DNA of 64,000 bases from Ceratorhiza oryzae-sativae (Eukaryota > Basidiomycota > Agaricomycetes > Cantharellales > Ceratobasidiaceae), in assembly GCA_030998015.1 (NCBI GenBank), contig JARWMV010000072.1:1-64000 (forward strand), in the 5' to 3' direction. Positions 1-11,446 of this stretch are shown piece after piece. A program made the position numbers and the translations under genes. Each line of letters begins with the position of its first letter. Position 1 is the stretch's first letter. Under the pieces are notes generated by a model. It ran no database searches, was not told where the DNA came from, and was given only the letters and a program-made list of their open reading frames with translations.

Positions 1-2134
1 TTCTCAGAATAATCCAACACAGCCATCTAGTTCCACTCGTCATACTAGCGCTTATGCTCCCTCGCCATTGGAGGAACTGATCTCGCTACCAAATCCTCCT
101 TTGCCATCTTTTGAGGAATCGGCTAAATGCATCCAGTGCTATTTTGCTGAAAACTTTATGCACTTTTCTTTTATGCTACAAACTCTCACTCAGTTTGGCA
201 TTGGTCTAGACAATGCCTGGATTATCAACTCTGCCACTTCGTGTCATGTAACAAATCACCACAAGCATCTAGCAAATTTTATTCCTATGTCCATGACAAT
301 CCAAGGCGTTGGTGGCACTGCCATTATATCTGGTTTTGGCGAAATCACTCTGTACACCTATGCTCAAGTCCCTCACGTCATTAACAATAAACCCGTCTAT
401 GGTCACCCTGATGGCTGTGTCTTTTTCACCAACATTGCACTCATCAAAGAATCTCTGGTCAACCTATTGTCTCTATCTGCTTGGACCAACAAATATCCTC
501 AGCATACTGCTCATGTGACCAGAGACTACATTGCTTTCTTTGACGAAGTCAACACAAATGATCAATGCATATTCACTCAAGCCCAAAAAATAGGTGAACG
601 ACACTGGAAATTTGTGGTACCTTATGGCTACTACCAATCCTGGGCAGCATGCTTATCTGTTGCATACATTGCATGACTGGCATATCATTCTCACACATAC
701 AGACCCCTGAAACATCCTTCATCTCAAAAACATGAAACTAGCATGTGGCCTCAAAATATCTATGACTAATACTGTATCTCTAAACCCTGACTTTGATTGC
801 ATTGGCTGCATACAAGGGAAGGCTCACATTCAACCCTTCAGCAACGTCTCTATCGAATCCCCTCATGAAATTGCTGATTTATTCTACTCTGACGTCTGGG
901 GCCCAGCTGCTGTTTCATTGCTCCAAGGGAACCTGTACTATATTGTCTTCATTGACGCTGCCACTCGTTTCACCTTCGTGCACTTCATGCAAACAAAAGG
1001 TGAAGCTGTCAATCATTACATTGCCCTAGCCAATTACATCTGCACTCAAAAAGGGTGAGAAATCAAGTGCATTCACTTTGACAACAGCAAGGAGCTGATC
1101 AACAAACACCTGCGCAAGTACTGCAACAAAACTGGCACTGAAATCACTACCACTGCACCTTACTCATCACAACAAAACAGCGCTGCTGAACGTACACATC
1201 ACACCTTAGCTGAACGATCTCATGCAATGATTCATGGACACTCTAACACTAGGGGGAAACTATTCTTATGGCAAGAAGCTGTCACCTACGCAAATCTTAT
1301 CACTAATAATTTACCCCACAAAATCCGAGGTGAATGGCATGTCCCACAGATCGAAATGTTCAATAAACCTATTGATATGTTGTATTTTCAACTTTTTGGC
1401 ACTACCTGCCATGTCCTCATCCAAACTAAAGGACACTTGAAAATAGAGGCCAAGACTTGGCATGCTATTTTTACTGGTCTAGACCGAAACTCTGGAGGAG
1501 TCTTGCAATACCTTGCATGGCCTGATTGCGCTATCTGTCAATCACACAATGTTTATTTTCCCCACCACCTCCCCGATCCAACTTCTTTTGATACCCCAGC
1601 CCCTATATCGATGTCTGAACAATCAGAGACCCTATCTGACAAGAAATGGGTCCAGGTCTTTGCACTGAGTGAGGGGGAGACAGGAAATGGCTCAAACACT
1701 CAGCAACACAAGCATATATCCACTCAGCACCAAGACCTGTCCAATCTATCTCAGGGGGAGCTTCCTACACCCTCACAACCTGCTCAGACCGCCACAGACG
1801 TTTCTCCATCTAGTGCGAACAATGAAAATTCACATCGTCCTACTCCAGGTCCTTCCACAATGCCTCAGCCCTCTGATCGTGCTGTCCCCAGCATTACTTG
1901 ATGCATTACTTGCCTACAGACTTGTGTGAAGAACAATCCTCCTGAGCATATGCACCTCAACCAGAAATCACAACCTGAACATGTATTATGGCTTCAATCA
2001 CTCAACAGTCTGCATACACGGATCAACTCTTTTATCCACAACCCTGACCAAGTCTTCATGATTGACACATCATTGCTTGGTCACTCTGCAAACCACTCGC
2101 ACCTTCCAGACCACATACAAGCCTGCTTCCTCAC
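1..2134 (+). mobile_element. Decayed Ty1/Copia element, copy 1, left part (gag end, protease, integrase)
   Basis: This is the left portion of an old Copia element whose 5' end lies outside the window. Translated pieces align residue for residue with copy 2 inserted in it: the protease region (68-676), integrase (732-1058 and 1227-1901) and the linker before reverse transcriptase (1926-2134). The protease active site is lost: the D-S-G of copy 2 reads N-S-A here. The stop ending the first piece (about 674) is TGA where copy 2 has CGA. The element is interrupted at 2135 by copy 2 and resumes at 8112 in the middle of the same protein sentence (ACFLT then LDATRN). It is dead: several in-frame stops and at least one frame change. 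Confidence 0.9.
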
Positions 2135-2427
2135 TGTTGAACGAACCCGCACTCGTATCGATGTAATATCGATGTTATACCTTTTCTCTCCGCTTGTGCT
2201 CTGATATTCCTGTCTTAACTCCATTTGTAGATACATCTCCTGTATACACGCCGATGTTCTCTCTGTACTTTCTCCGTTGTGTCGTATATAAACCAATAGA
2301 CAAGTCGCCATGAATCACAGTGACATTTTCTCCACTCTCTCTTGGGCGTGCTCTCACAGTGAGCTCAATTGCTTCTAGCACTTCGCTAAGTACCTTAGGA
2401 GCGTCTCTAACCATACACGCTTCTACA
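2135..2427 (+). repeat. 5' LTR of Copia copy 2
   Basis: This 293-bp repeat differs from the right LTR (7819-8111) at 12 positions, about 96% identity, all transitions. A TATA-like stretch (TATATAAA, about 2286-2293) lies near its middle and is the likely promoter for the element transcript. A short ATG-initiated frame begins at 2310 in the LTR and stops after about 20 codons; it is not in frame with gag. Confidence 0.95.
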
Positions 2428-2444
2428 GGTTATGAGCCCCGAGC
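2428..2444 (+). other. Primer binding site complementary to the initiator tRNA-Met anticodon region
   Basis: The bases directly after the left LTR read GGTTATGAGCCCCGAGC. The first 12 are the reverse complement of GGGCTCATAACC, the conserved anticodon stem-loop core of eukaryotic initiator tRNA-Met. Elements such as Drosophila copia and yeast Ty5 are known to prime from this internal tRNA part, using a cleaved half-tRNA. Immediate adjacency to the LTR end supports the call. Which host tRNA matches over the full length cannot be tested here. Confidence 0.8.
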
Positions 2445-2940
2445 TTTATTGAGCTCGTCGTCGCCCAACCTGTCGAACCCGCAGCTATCTACACCTGGGC
2501 AGTCGCCTCATCTGTCTCCTACGTCGTCTGATCAACACATCCAGAACTTACTCAACACTACAGGCATTACCAACGACTTCACTGATTTTACACTCAATCC
2601 GGCCGCTTTCGAGGTTGAGTTACCTCCCTCGCCTTCCAACGCATCGTCCCTAGACACTGTCGAGCTCGATCTCCAGGATCAAGTCCTCTCGCTCCAGTTA
2701 GGCTCCACCGAATATCACTTCGCCAGCGACCAGTTTCATATCTACGAGCACCTCCTAGACACGCATACACGCGCTGAAGTCCATCGATTACCTTACAAGG
2801 ATCGACTCTACCTTTTAGCTTTTACACAGCTTGGCCTCCCGTCGCCTGCCGAATCCACCGTCGCTCTACCATTCGCTCCTGTTCCTTCAGTCGAGCCTGC
2901 CGCTACTCCCGCTGCCGCCGCACCTACTGCCGCGCCCATC

Positions 2941-5900
2941 ATGTCGACGCCTACTGTTATTATTGCCGATCGCAACTACTCCATTGCAAAACTCCAAGGC
3001 CAGGACGATTACCAAGTCTGGCGCATTCAAATGCAAGACATGTTCCAAGACGTTGAGGTCTGGGACATCGTCAATGGTACTTCCACACGCCCCACTTCTG
3101 CCGGTGATCCACAAACCACCTGGGAGAAGAAAAACAAGGCCGCCCTTGGCGCCCTACGCCGCCGTGTCGACACTGGACCTATGATACACGTCACTCAAGC
3201 CGAAAACGTTTCGGACGCCTGGAACACCCTCCGAAATCAGTACCAGTCACTGGGCATCGCTGCCATGACTATGTTGCGCAATCGCTTTACTTCTCTGCGC
3301 ATGAACGAAGGTGACGATCTCAAGTTGCATATAAAGGAGCTTCGCAAAATTTTCAATGATCTCAATATAGCGCTCCTAGCCAAATCGTTGGACCAGCTGA
3401 AGGAAATCGAATTCGTCCGACAACTTCTCGTCTCTCTGCCTGAATTGTGGCAAATTCTCGTTTCAGTCATTCCTCAGCAACCTGAAACCAGCGATATCAA
3501 TGGGTCGAAATTATCTGCGGACGTCCAATCCTGCCTACTCGCCGAATACCATCGCCGGAAGTCTCTTAATGGTGAGAAGTCCTTCTTTGCTCGCAACTGC
3601 CAAGTCCCTGGAAATCGCCGAGGCACTCAAACTCGCCACACATTGGCTATCATCGAAATCATTTGCCATAACTGTGGTATTCCTGGCCACAAGCAAGTCG
3701 AATGCCGAAAGCCCGGAGGCAGAGGTTTTAGAGGCAGTAGAAACAACTCAAATCCCAGGAATCCTACTTGAGGACGAGGGAATGGTCGCAATAATCGTCG
3801 CGCCAACAATAACAACAACAATAATGGCGCTAACAATCAACCTCGCAATAACCAGAACAACGAGAACAATGGTGAGCGCGCCAATTTCGCTTCATCATCG
3901 GACTTCGCTTTTTCTTTTTGCTTCGTCGACTCGCCTACCAATGTTTCAGCTAGCTCGGTTCCTAGCGCATTTACTGACGCTTCTGCTACCTCGTCGTCTC
4001 GTGACCTTATTATGCTACCTGCTCCAGCTCCGCCGACTTTCGAAGACTCTCCAACGTGCATTCGGCGCTACTTCGCTGAAAATTTCTGACACTTTTCGTT
4101 TACTCTGCAGAATCTTACTCAGTTTGGAATCAGTCTTGACGACGCTTGGATTATTGACTCTGGCACTTCTTGCCACGTGACCAACTGCCGAGAGCACCTA
4201 ACAAATTTTATACCTATGTCTGTCTCTATCCAAGGTGTCGGTGGAACTGCGACTATATCTGGCTTTGGAGAAATCACTCTATTCACTCATGCTCGAGTCC
4301 CATGTGTCATCAATAACAAACCTGTCTATGGTCGTCCAGATGGTCGAGTCTTGTTTACCAATGTTGCCCTCGTTGAAAACTCTCCAGTTAATCTACTCTC
4401 GCTATCTGCCTGGACCGACGAATATCCTCGACACTCTATGCATGTGACAAGGGACTCTATTGCTTTCTTTGATGAATCTGCCCCTAGCACTCCGTCCTTA
4501 TTTGCCTTAGCTAAGAAGATTGGCGAGCGTCGTACTGGAAACTCCTGGTACCTGATGGCTACTACGGACCCTGGCCAACATGCTTATCTAACTTGCACTC
4601 TATGCGACTGGCATATTATTCTGGCGCATACAGACCCTCAGAACATACTCAGGCTTAAAAATAGCAACTTAGCTCATGGTCTAGACATCGCTGCTACGGA
4701 ATGAATCAATCTTAGCCCAGAATTTGACTGCCTAGGCTGTGTGCAAGGCAAAGCTCATGTCCGACCCTTTGGCGAGGTCTCTATTGAAACCCCTCGCAAA
4801 ATCGCTGATTTAATCTACTCTGATGTCTGGGGCCCAGCTTCTATCAATTCTATTCAAGGCAATTGCTACTATATCGTCTTTGTCGACGCTGCTACTCGCT
4901 TTACCTTCGTCCACTTCATGCGCCAGAAAAGCAAAGCTGTCGATCGTTATATCGCCCTTGCCAACTTTATTCGTACTCAAAAAGGCCTCGAGATCAAGCG
5001 CATACACTTTGATAATGGCAAGGAGCTCATCAACAGCCGTCTACGCGAGTTCTGCAACAAAACTGGCACGGAAATCACAACTACTGCCCCTTACTCGTCA
5101 CAACAAAATGGTCCTGCTGAATGCGCACATCATACCCTATCTGAGCGCTCTAGAGCGATGATCCACAGTCACTCGAATACCCGAGGAAAGACCTTCTTAT
5201 GGCAAGAGGCTGTCGCTTACGCCAATATGATCGCTAACAATATGCCTCACAAAATCCATGGCCAATGGCGAATTCCCCAGATTGAAATGTTTGGCAAACC
5301 TAACGACATGTCTTATTTCCAGCTTTTTGGCACAACTTGCCATGTGCTTATCCAATCGAAACCTCACTCAAAGATTGAAGCCAAGACCTGTCGTGCCATT
5401 TTTACTGGCATTGATCGAAACTCTGGAGGCGCCTGGCGCTTCCTGCCTTGGCCCGATCGCGCTATCCGCACGTCTCGCAACGTCTATTTTCCCCGCCACC
5501 TCCCCAATCAAACTTCGTTTGATTCACCAGCCCCTATATCCGTTTCTGACAAACCTGATACAGTATCCGAAGACAAATGGATTCAAGTCTTCGCACCAAG
5601 TGAGGGGGAGATGGGAACCAGTTCTGACGCTCTGAAACATGAGCATACATCCACTCAGCACGAAGACTCATCCACACAGGCTCAGGGGGAGCATCCTACC
5701 TTGTCACATACTGCTCCTACGCCTATTCTGCCTAGCTCGTTGTCTACTATCCATTCCGATCAGCCCGAACACTCACACCGACCACTGCCTGGTCCATCTG
5801 CACCATCGGAACCAACTGACCGAATTGTTCCTGGTGATACTAGACGCACTACTCGTCACCAAGCTCGGACCGGCACTAGACCTTACGAGCATGCACGCCT

Positions 5901-7812
5901 CGACCAAAAGAATCAATTTGAACGTGTCCTATGGCTCCATGCACTCAACGACTTGCATCTACGAACCAACTCTCATATACGCGACCCTGATGCAGTCTAC
6001 CTGGTCGACACATCTCCTATTGGCAACATGGCCAATCGCTCTCAACTACCTACACACATACAGGCTTGTTTTATTGCTCTAGATGCTAGTCGTGACGACG
6101 AACTGCCCTGCTATAACGCTTGGGCTGCGAAACACTTTTCCTTGCTATCTCAGCCCGATCTAGTCGACTCAGACTCACCCAAATGGTCTGACGCCTTGCA
6201 ATCTAGCCGCCGTGATGAATGGCTTGCCGCCGTCGATGCCAAATTCAAACAGCTACAGAAACAGAAGGTCTACAAGATTATAGATCGTCGCAACGTACCT
6301 CGTGGCGCCCAAATACTTACCTCCGGCCCAGTACTGAAGATCAAACGCGACGCTGATGGCCAAGAAGTCTGGCTGAAAGCCCACCTAGTCGTACACGGCA
6401 ACCGACAGATCGCTGGTCTCACCTATAACGAATGCTTTTCCAATACGCCTGATCTCGTCTATATTTGCATTGTCTTTGCTCTTGTTGCTCACGCCGACTT
6501 AGACTGTCACATGGTTGACGTTACCGGCGCTTACACTCATGCGCCAATGGATATCCCACTTTATGTCGAATTCCCAGAAGGTTATGGGAAAGGTGGCCCC
6601 ACTCTTATGCTTGTTACACAGGCACTCTATGGTTCGCACCAAGCTGGCCACCTTTGGGAGCTCTTTTGGAACAACAAGATTATCGCTATAGGCTATCGTC
6701 CGTGCGCTAAGGACGTCTCTATCTTCACTCGTACCAAGAACGGTGTCTTTTCTATCATTGTATGCTATGTCGACGACTTTGTCATCTGCTGCACCGCTGG
6801 CCACATCGATTCCATCAAACGCGAAATCCTGAATCTCTTCAACTGCAAAGATCTTGGAGAAACCCGTCTATTCCTTGGCATCGCTGTCACTCATGATCAT
6901 GCTCGTCGTACTCTGTCGCTTACTATGGAGTCTTATATCAAATCTATTGTCAAACTCGCCGATCTCGAGAACGCCGCTCCCGCTCAAACTCCTATGTCGA
7001 ATACTACGCCAATCCTCGAGCCTTCAACTGACAAAATCGATTATCCATATATTACTCAGCTCGGTCGCTTATTCTGGGTTTCTCGCTGCGTCTGTCCTGA
7101 CATCGCACTCCCTGTCGGAATCCTAGCCCGACAATCTACTTGCTTCGGTGCACAGCATATTACCGTTATGAAGCACATACATCGCTACCTTGCTACCACA
7201 GCTAAACTTGGTCTCACTTACGATGGCAATAAACCATTTTATGAAGTCGCTTACTCGGACTCGGACTATGCACAACAGCACCTTCGGAAGTCTATCTCTG
7301 GCTGCGTTATTATTTTATCTGGTGCTGCTGTATGCTGGCTTACGAAACGACAATCCTCCGTCGCCCTTTCGACTATGGAAGCTGAAACGATTGCTTGCCA
7401 TCACACTGCAAAGGAGCTACTTGCCATTCGACAATTCCTTGACAACATTGGTATCAAATACTTGTTGCCCGTCGCTTCGCCCATCTTATGCGATAATCAA
7501 GCCACTATCGAGTCCGCTCATAATCCTACAAACAAGGCGCGTACCAAACACATCAATACACCTTACAACTTTGTGCGAGACGAAATACACAAGCAAACGA
7601 TATCGGTTTCGTTCATTCCATCAAAGGAGAACCTCGCCGACGCACTTACAAAGCCACTCAACTACAATCAACACTGGTACCTCGCTAACTCGTTCCTGGG
7701 CATCCACGAACCTCGCCACGCTGATGCGATTGGCCAATCTTTTCCTCATGCGCTTTTAGCACAGGACCTCAAGTCCTCTGCCATGTCTTTCGAAGACTTA
7801 CGGCTCGGTTAG
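2941..7812 (+). pseudogene. Copia gag-pol polyprotein with three in-frame TGA stops
   Basis: One reading frame runs from the LTR to 7812, broken only by TGA at 3769-3771, 4087-4089 and 4702-4704. The first in-frame ATG is at 2941; about 510 nt upstream are open but lack an ATG, so the start is uncertain (the leader may be spliced or the start lost). Gag has the UBN2-type fold start (YSIAKLQGQDDYQVW) and a zinc knuckle C-x2-C-x4-H-x4-C near 3670-3710. Protease has D-S-G (about 4155). Integrase has an H-x3-H/C-x2-C finger and the D, D, E residues (YSDVWGP, FDNGKE, GPAECAHH). Reverse transcriptase has YVDD (about 6767). RNase H follows (YSDSDY, TMEAE, CDNQ). All stops are TGA, consistent with CGA to TGA decay. 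Confidence 0.9.
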
Positions 7813-7818
7813 GGGGAG
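7811..7818 (+). other. Polypurine tract of Copia copy 2
   Basis: AGGGGGAG lies immediately before the right LTR, in the expected position for plus-strand DNA priming. The same tract precedes the copy 1 LTR at about 9850-9857. Confidence 0.85.
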
Positions 7819-8111
7819 TGTTGAACAAACCCGCACTCATATCAATGTAATATCGATGTTATACCTTTTCTCTCTGCTTGTGCTCCGATATTCCTGTCTT
7901 AACTCCATTCATAGATACATCTCCTGTATACACACCGATGTTCTCTCTGTACTTTCTCCGTTGTGTCGTGTATAAACCAATAGACAAGTCGCCATGAATC
8001 ACAGCGACATTTTCTCCACTCTCTCTTGGGCGTGCTCTCACAGCGAGCTCAATCGCTTCTAGCACTTCGCTAAGTACCTTAGGAGCGTCTCTAACCATAC
8101 ACGCTTCTACA
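7819..8111 (+). repeat. 3' LTR of Copia copy 2
   Basis: This is the partner of 2135-2427. It is followed directly by the CTCAC target duplication and by the continuation of copy 1. Of the 12 differences from the left LTR, 11 are CG versus TG or CA changes. Confidence 0.95.
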
Positions 8112-9857
8112 CTCACTTTAGATGCTACACGCAACAATGAAACACCTTGCTACAACACCTGGGTTGCCAAACATTTTTCTTCACTTGCACAGCCTGATCT
8201 CACTGACTCCGACTCTCCTAAATGGTCAGACACCATTTGCTCTAACCGCCGTAACGACTGGCTTGCTGCACTCGACGCTGAATTTGAACAACTGAAGAAA
8301 CAAAAAGTCTACAAAATTATCCCTCATTGGGACGTACCTCCTGGCCAACAGATACTTACATCCAGCCCTGTTCTAAAGATCAAATGAGATGCTGATGGGA
8401 GTGAAATCTGTCTCAAAGCTAGGCTAGTCATACATGGAAACCAACAAATCACTGGCCTTACATACAACAAAACCTTCTCAAACACACCTGATCTTGCATA
8501 CATTTGTATTGTTTTCGCTCTCGTCACTTACACTGATTTCAATTGTCACATGGTTGACATCACTGGTGCATACACTCATGCACCAATGGATATACCACTC
8601 TACATCAATTTCCCCAAAGGTTATGGGAAAGGTGGCTCCCAGGTTATGCTTGTCACTAAGGCTCTCTATGGATTGCATCAAGCTGGCTATCTATGGGAAC
8701 TTTTCCACAACAACAAATTCCTTGCCATCGGATACATCCCTTGTGCCAAAGACGTCTCAATTTTCACATGAACCAAGAATGGCATTTTCTCCATCATTAT
8801 CTGCTATGTCGATGATTTCGTTATATGCTGTACAGCTGGCCACATCAAGGCTATCAAGTGTGAAATACTTAACCTATTTGACTGCAAGGATCTAGGTGAA
8901 ACCCAATTATTTCTTGGTATCACCATTACTCGCAATCATCTGCATTGCACTCTCTCGCTCACTATGCAGTCATACATCAAATCCATTGTTAAACTTGCTG
9001 ATCTTGATGACGCTGCACCCACTACAACTCCTATGTTGAATACTATGCCTATACTCGAACCTGCAACTGACAAAATCAATTATCCCTACATTATGCAGCT
9101 TGGTCGCTTGTTCTGGCTCTCTTGATGCGTACATCCTGATATTGCTTTTGCGGTTGGCCTCCTAGCCCGCCATTCCCATTGCTACAGAGACCCACACATT
9201 ACAGTTATGAAGTGCATACACTGTTACCTATCTGCCACTTTGCATATAGGACTCACTTATGATGGCAACAAACCATTCTATGAGGTTGCTTACTCTGACT
9301 CCGATTATGCTACACAACACCAACGAAAGTCTATCACCAGCTCTGTCATTATTCTTGCTGGCGCCACTGTTGCCTGGCTTACTAAGCAACAATCGTCCAT
9401 TGCTCTTTCCACTATGGAAGCTGAATCCATTGCTTTTTGTCACACTGTGAAGGAAGTCAAGTCTGTCTCACAGTTCCTCAACAACATTGGGGTCAAATAT
9501 TCATCACCTGTTGCTTCGCCCATCCTCTGCAATAACCAGTCTGCTATTGAAGCTGCACACAACCCAACACACAAGACCTGCACAAAGCATATTGATGTGC
9601 CATACAATTTTGTCCAAGATGAGATACAACAAGGAACAATAACAGTATCATTCATTCCATCAAAGGAAAACCTCACCAATGCTTTCACAAAACCACTGAA
9701 TTATAATCAGCATTGGTACCTTGCCAACTCTTACTTGGGCATACATGCTCAACACCATGCAGATGCGTTTGGCCAATCTTTTCCACACGCACTCTTAGCG
9801 CAAGACCTCAAGTCATCAGCCAAGTCTTTTGAAGACTAAAGGCTCAGTTAGGGGGAG
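8112..9857 (+). mobile_element. Decayed Copia copy 1, right part (reverse transcriptase and RNase H)
   Basis: This is the continuation of the element interrupted at 2134. It encodes reverse transcriptase (including the YVDDF motif near 8806) and RNase H (9207-9839, an intact stretch of 210 codons with TMEAES and CNNQ). Internal stops near 8386, 8769 and 9122 are TGA where copy 2 has CGC or CGT, so they fit CpG decay followed by further change. The frame ends at 9837-9839 and a polypurine tract AGGGGGAG follows at 9850-9857. Function is lost. Confidence 0.9.
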
Positions 9858-10152
9858 TGTTGAACTGACCCATATATTGTTCGATGTTATATCGACATTG
9901 TTCCTTACTCTCCACATGTACCCCAAGTTTCGTATGTTAACTCCATTCATAGATACATTAGATAGATACACCTGTTATTCATGTGTTGTATTCTCCAATT
10001 CTTACTATATAACTGAATGTATGCGTTACCTCTCTACTCAGTGACTTTCACCTCTCACTTGTGTATTATACATTTTGTTGAGCTCTTCCACTTTGCATAC
10101 ACTATGCTAAGTTACCAAAGTGTACTATACATACACTAGATGTTTCAATACA
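9858..10152 (+). repeat. 3' LTR of Copia copy 1
   Basis: It starts TGTTGAAC directly after the polypurine tract and is recognisably but distantly related to the copy 2 LTR. I place its end at the TACA at 10149-10152, which gives 295 bp against 293 bp for copy 2. At this point sequence identical to the LTR family at 15298-16600 begins, so copy 1 appears to have inserted into that LTR. The predicted target duplication is CTGGC (10153-10157); its partner is outside the window. Confidence 0.75.
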
Positions 10153-10793
10153 CTGGCATGCATGTATCTATTTGGCTCTGGAATGCCCTCCTCAGGGTAT
10201 AAAAGGACCTCCTCTGAGGCCCTTCCAGACCACCTCCTCTTACTCAACCCAGACTGGTTATTGGTTTCTTTTCTCTTCTATTTCTATTGTCTGTGTGTGA
10301 TTTCTTATATAACTAGTACTGAGGAATAAAGTACCATATTAGTTATATACTGTCTGATTCATTGTATCTTATATACAGAGATATAAGGATACAATATTGT
10401 CTGATTGAGCATGACATTAAGTACCAGCTATTAGAGGAAATCTAAGTACCTGTAGCTGAGGAAGTACATGCATTAGGCAGCCCACCATCTATCCAATAAG
10501 CTATCACTTAAGCCTAGTATTAAGATTAGTATCAGTTAGTCCAAGCAACTAGGGCTGAACTATATTTAAGATATCTAAGGGAACCTGACCATAGTAGTCT
10601 TGCTCTTCATACCTATAAATTCGTCAGTTTACACTGTGAAAGATTAAGAGTACCTTGAGTGTTACTTGATCACATTGCCACTACTTTGAGCCTTCTTACT
10701 CTAGTCTAAGAAGTATTGAGTACAATTAGTGTATACTAACATATCTACATTTGCTTAAGGTCTAGATATTCAAGTGTACCCTGACCCATAACA
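10153..10793 (+). repeat. LTR fragment, same family as the solo LTR at 15298
   Basis: About 641 bp are nearly identical to 15953-16600, including the TATA box (GGTATAAAAGG), a polyadenylation-like AATAAA and the end GACCCATAACA. The first ~655 bp of the LTR are absent because Copia copy 1 begins (leftward) exactly here. It is therefore the right remnant of a target LTR, not an independent element. Confidence 0.8.
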
Positions 10794-11082
10794 GTGAAGA
10801 ACAGTCCCTAGCTGACTTATCAGCTTAAGTAACAGCTAGAAGGGCCTTGAGTCAAGGCCACATTGCAAGCCCCAGCCCTAAGCATCTGACTTAGCCACTG
10901 TCCACAGTTGCTTACTCAGTGACAGGTGTCCATCAAGCCATGAGCACATAAGTGCATACAGTGTCAAGCCACAAGACAGTAGACACACACAAGGCATCAA
11001 GCCAAGACAGGCCATGCGTCAGCGGTAGTCAGGACATAGTCTGGACCCATCAAGGACATTAGCCACTTGTAAAGCAAGTCTG
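10794..11082. other. No gene seen; CpG-poor old repeat DNA
   Basis: This stretch follows the LTR fragment and precedes the 3' end of the reverse-oriented gag remnant. It may be internal sequence of the LTR family or further Copia decay. I see no coding signal. Confidence 0.4.
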
Positions 11083-11446
11083 ACAACCTCCTTTTGCCCA
11101 GCATTTAGCCCTCAGGTGTCTGGGCTTACTTCAATTGGAACAGGTCTTAGGGTTCTGCCTAGACTGCTGTCCCTTTGCCTTTGACATAATAGCCTTGCCC
11201 TTGGCAATGCTCATGAACATCACAGTGAGTCCTAGACCCTTCTTGCAATGCTCTTCCTCAGCTAATGTGGCCTTTATAACTAAATCAGATGTGATTGAAC
11301 CTGATTGATTCAACATTTGGATGACTGTGCTGACAATGGCATATGATGGAGGTAATGCATTCATAATGATTTGTGCAAGCATAGAGTTGCTAATCAGTTC
11401 ACCTAGTGTTTTCATCTTCAAGGCAATTGTACAAAGGGAATTGATA

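Larger units (their letters stand above)
2135..8111 (+). mobile_element. Ty1/Copia LTR retrotransposon, copy 2 (nearly complete, nested in copy 1)
   Basis: This is a complete 5,977-bp Copia element in domain order gag, protease, integrase, reverse transcriptase, RNase H. It has 293-bp LTRs starting TGTTGAAC and ending TTCTACA, a primer binding site directly after the left LTR and a polypurine tract directly before the right LTR. The 5-bp target duplication CTCAC is seen at 2130-2134 and 8112-8116. Removing the element and one CTCAC restores the continuous reading frame of copy 1, which proves a nested insertion. The integrase-before-RT order is diagnostic of Copia rather than Gypsy. Three TGA codons interrupt gag-pol, so this copy is probably inactive. 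Confidence 0.95.
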
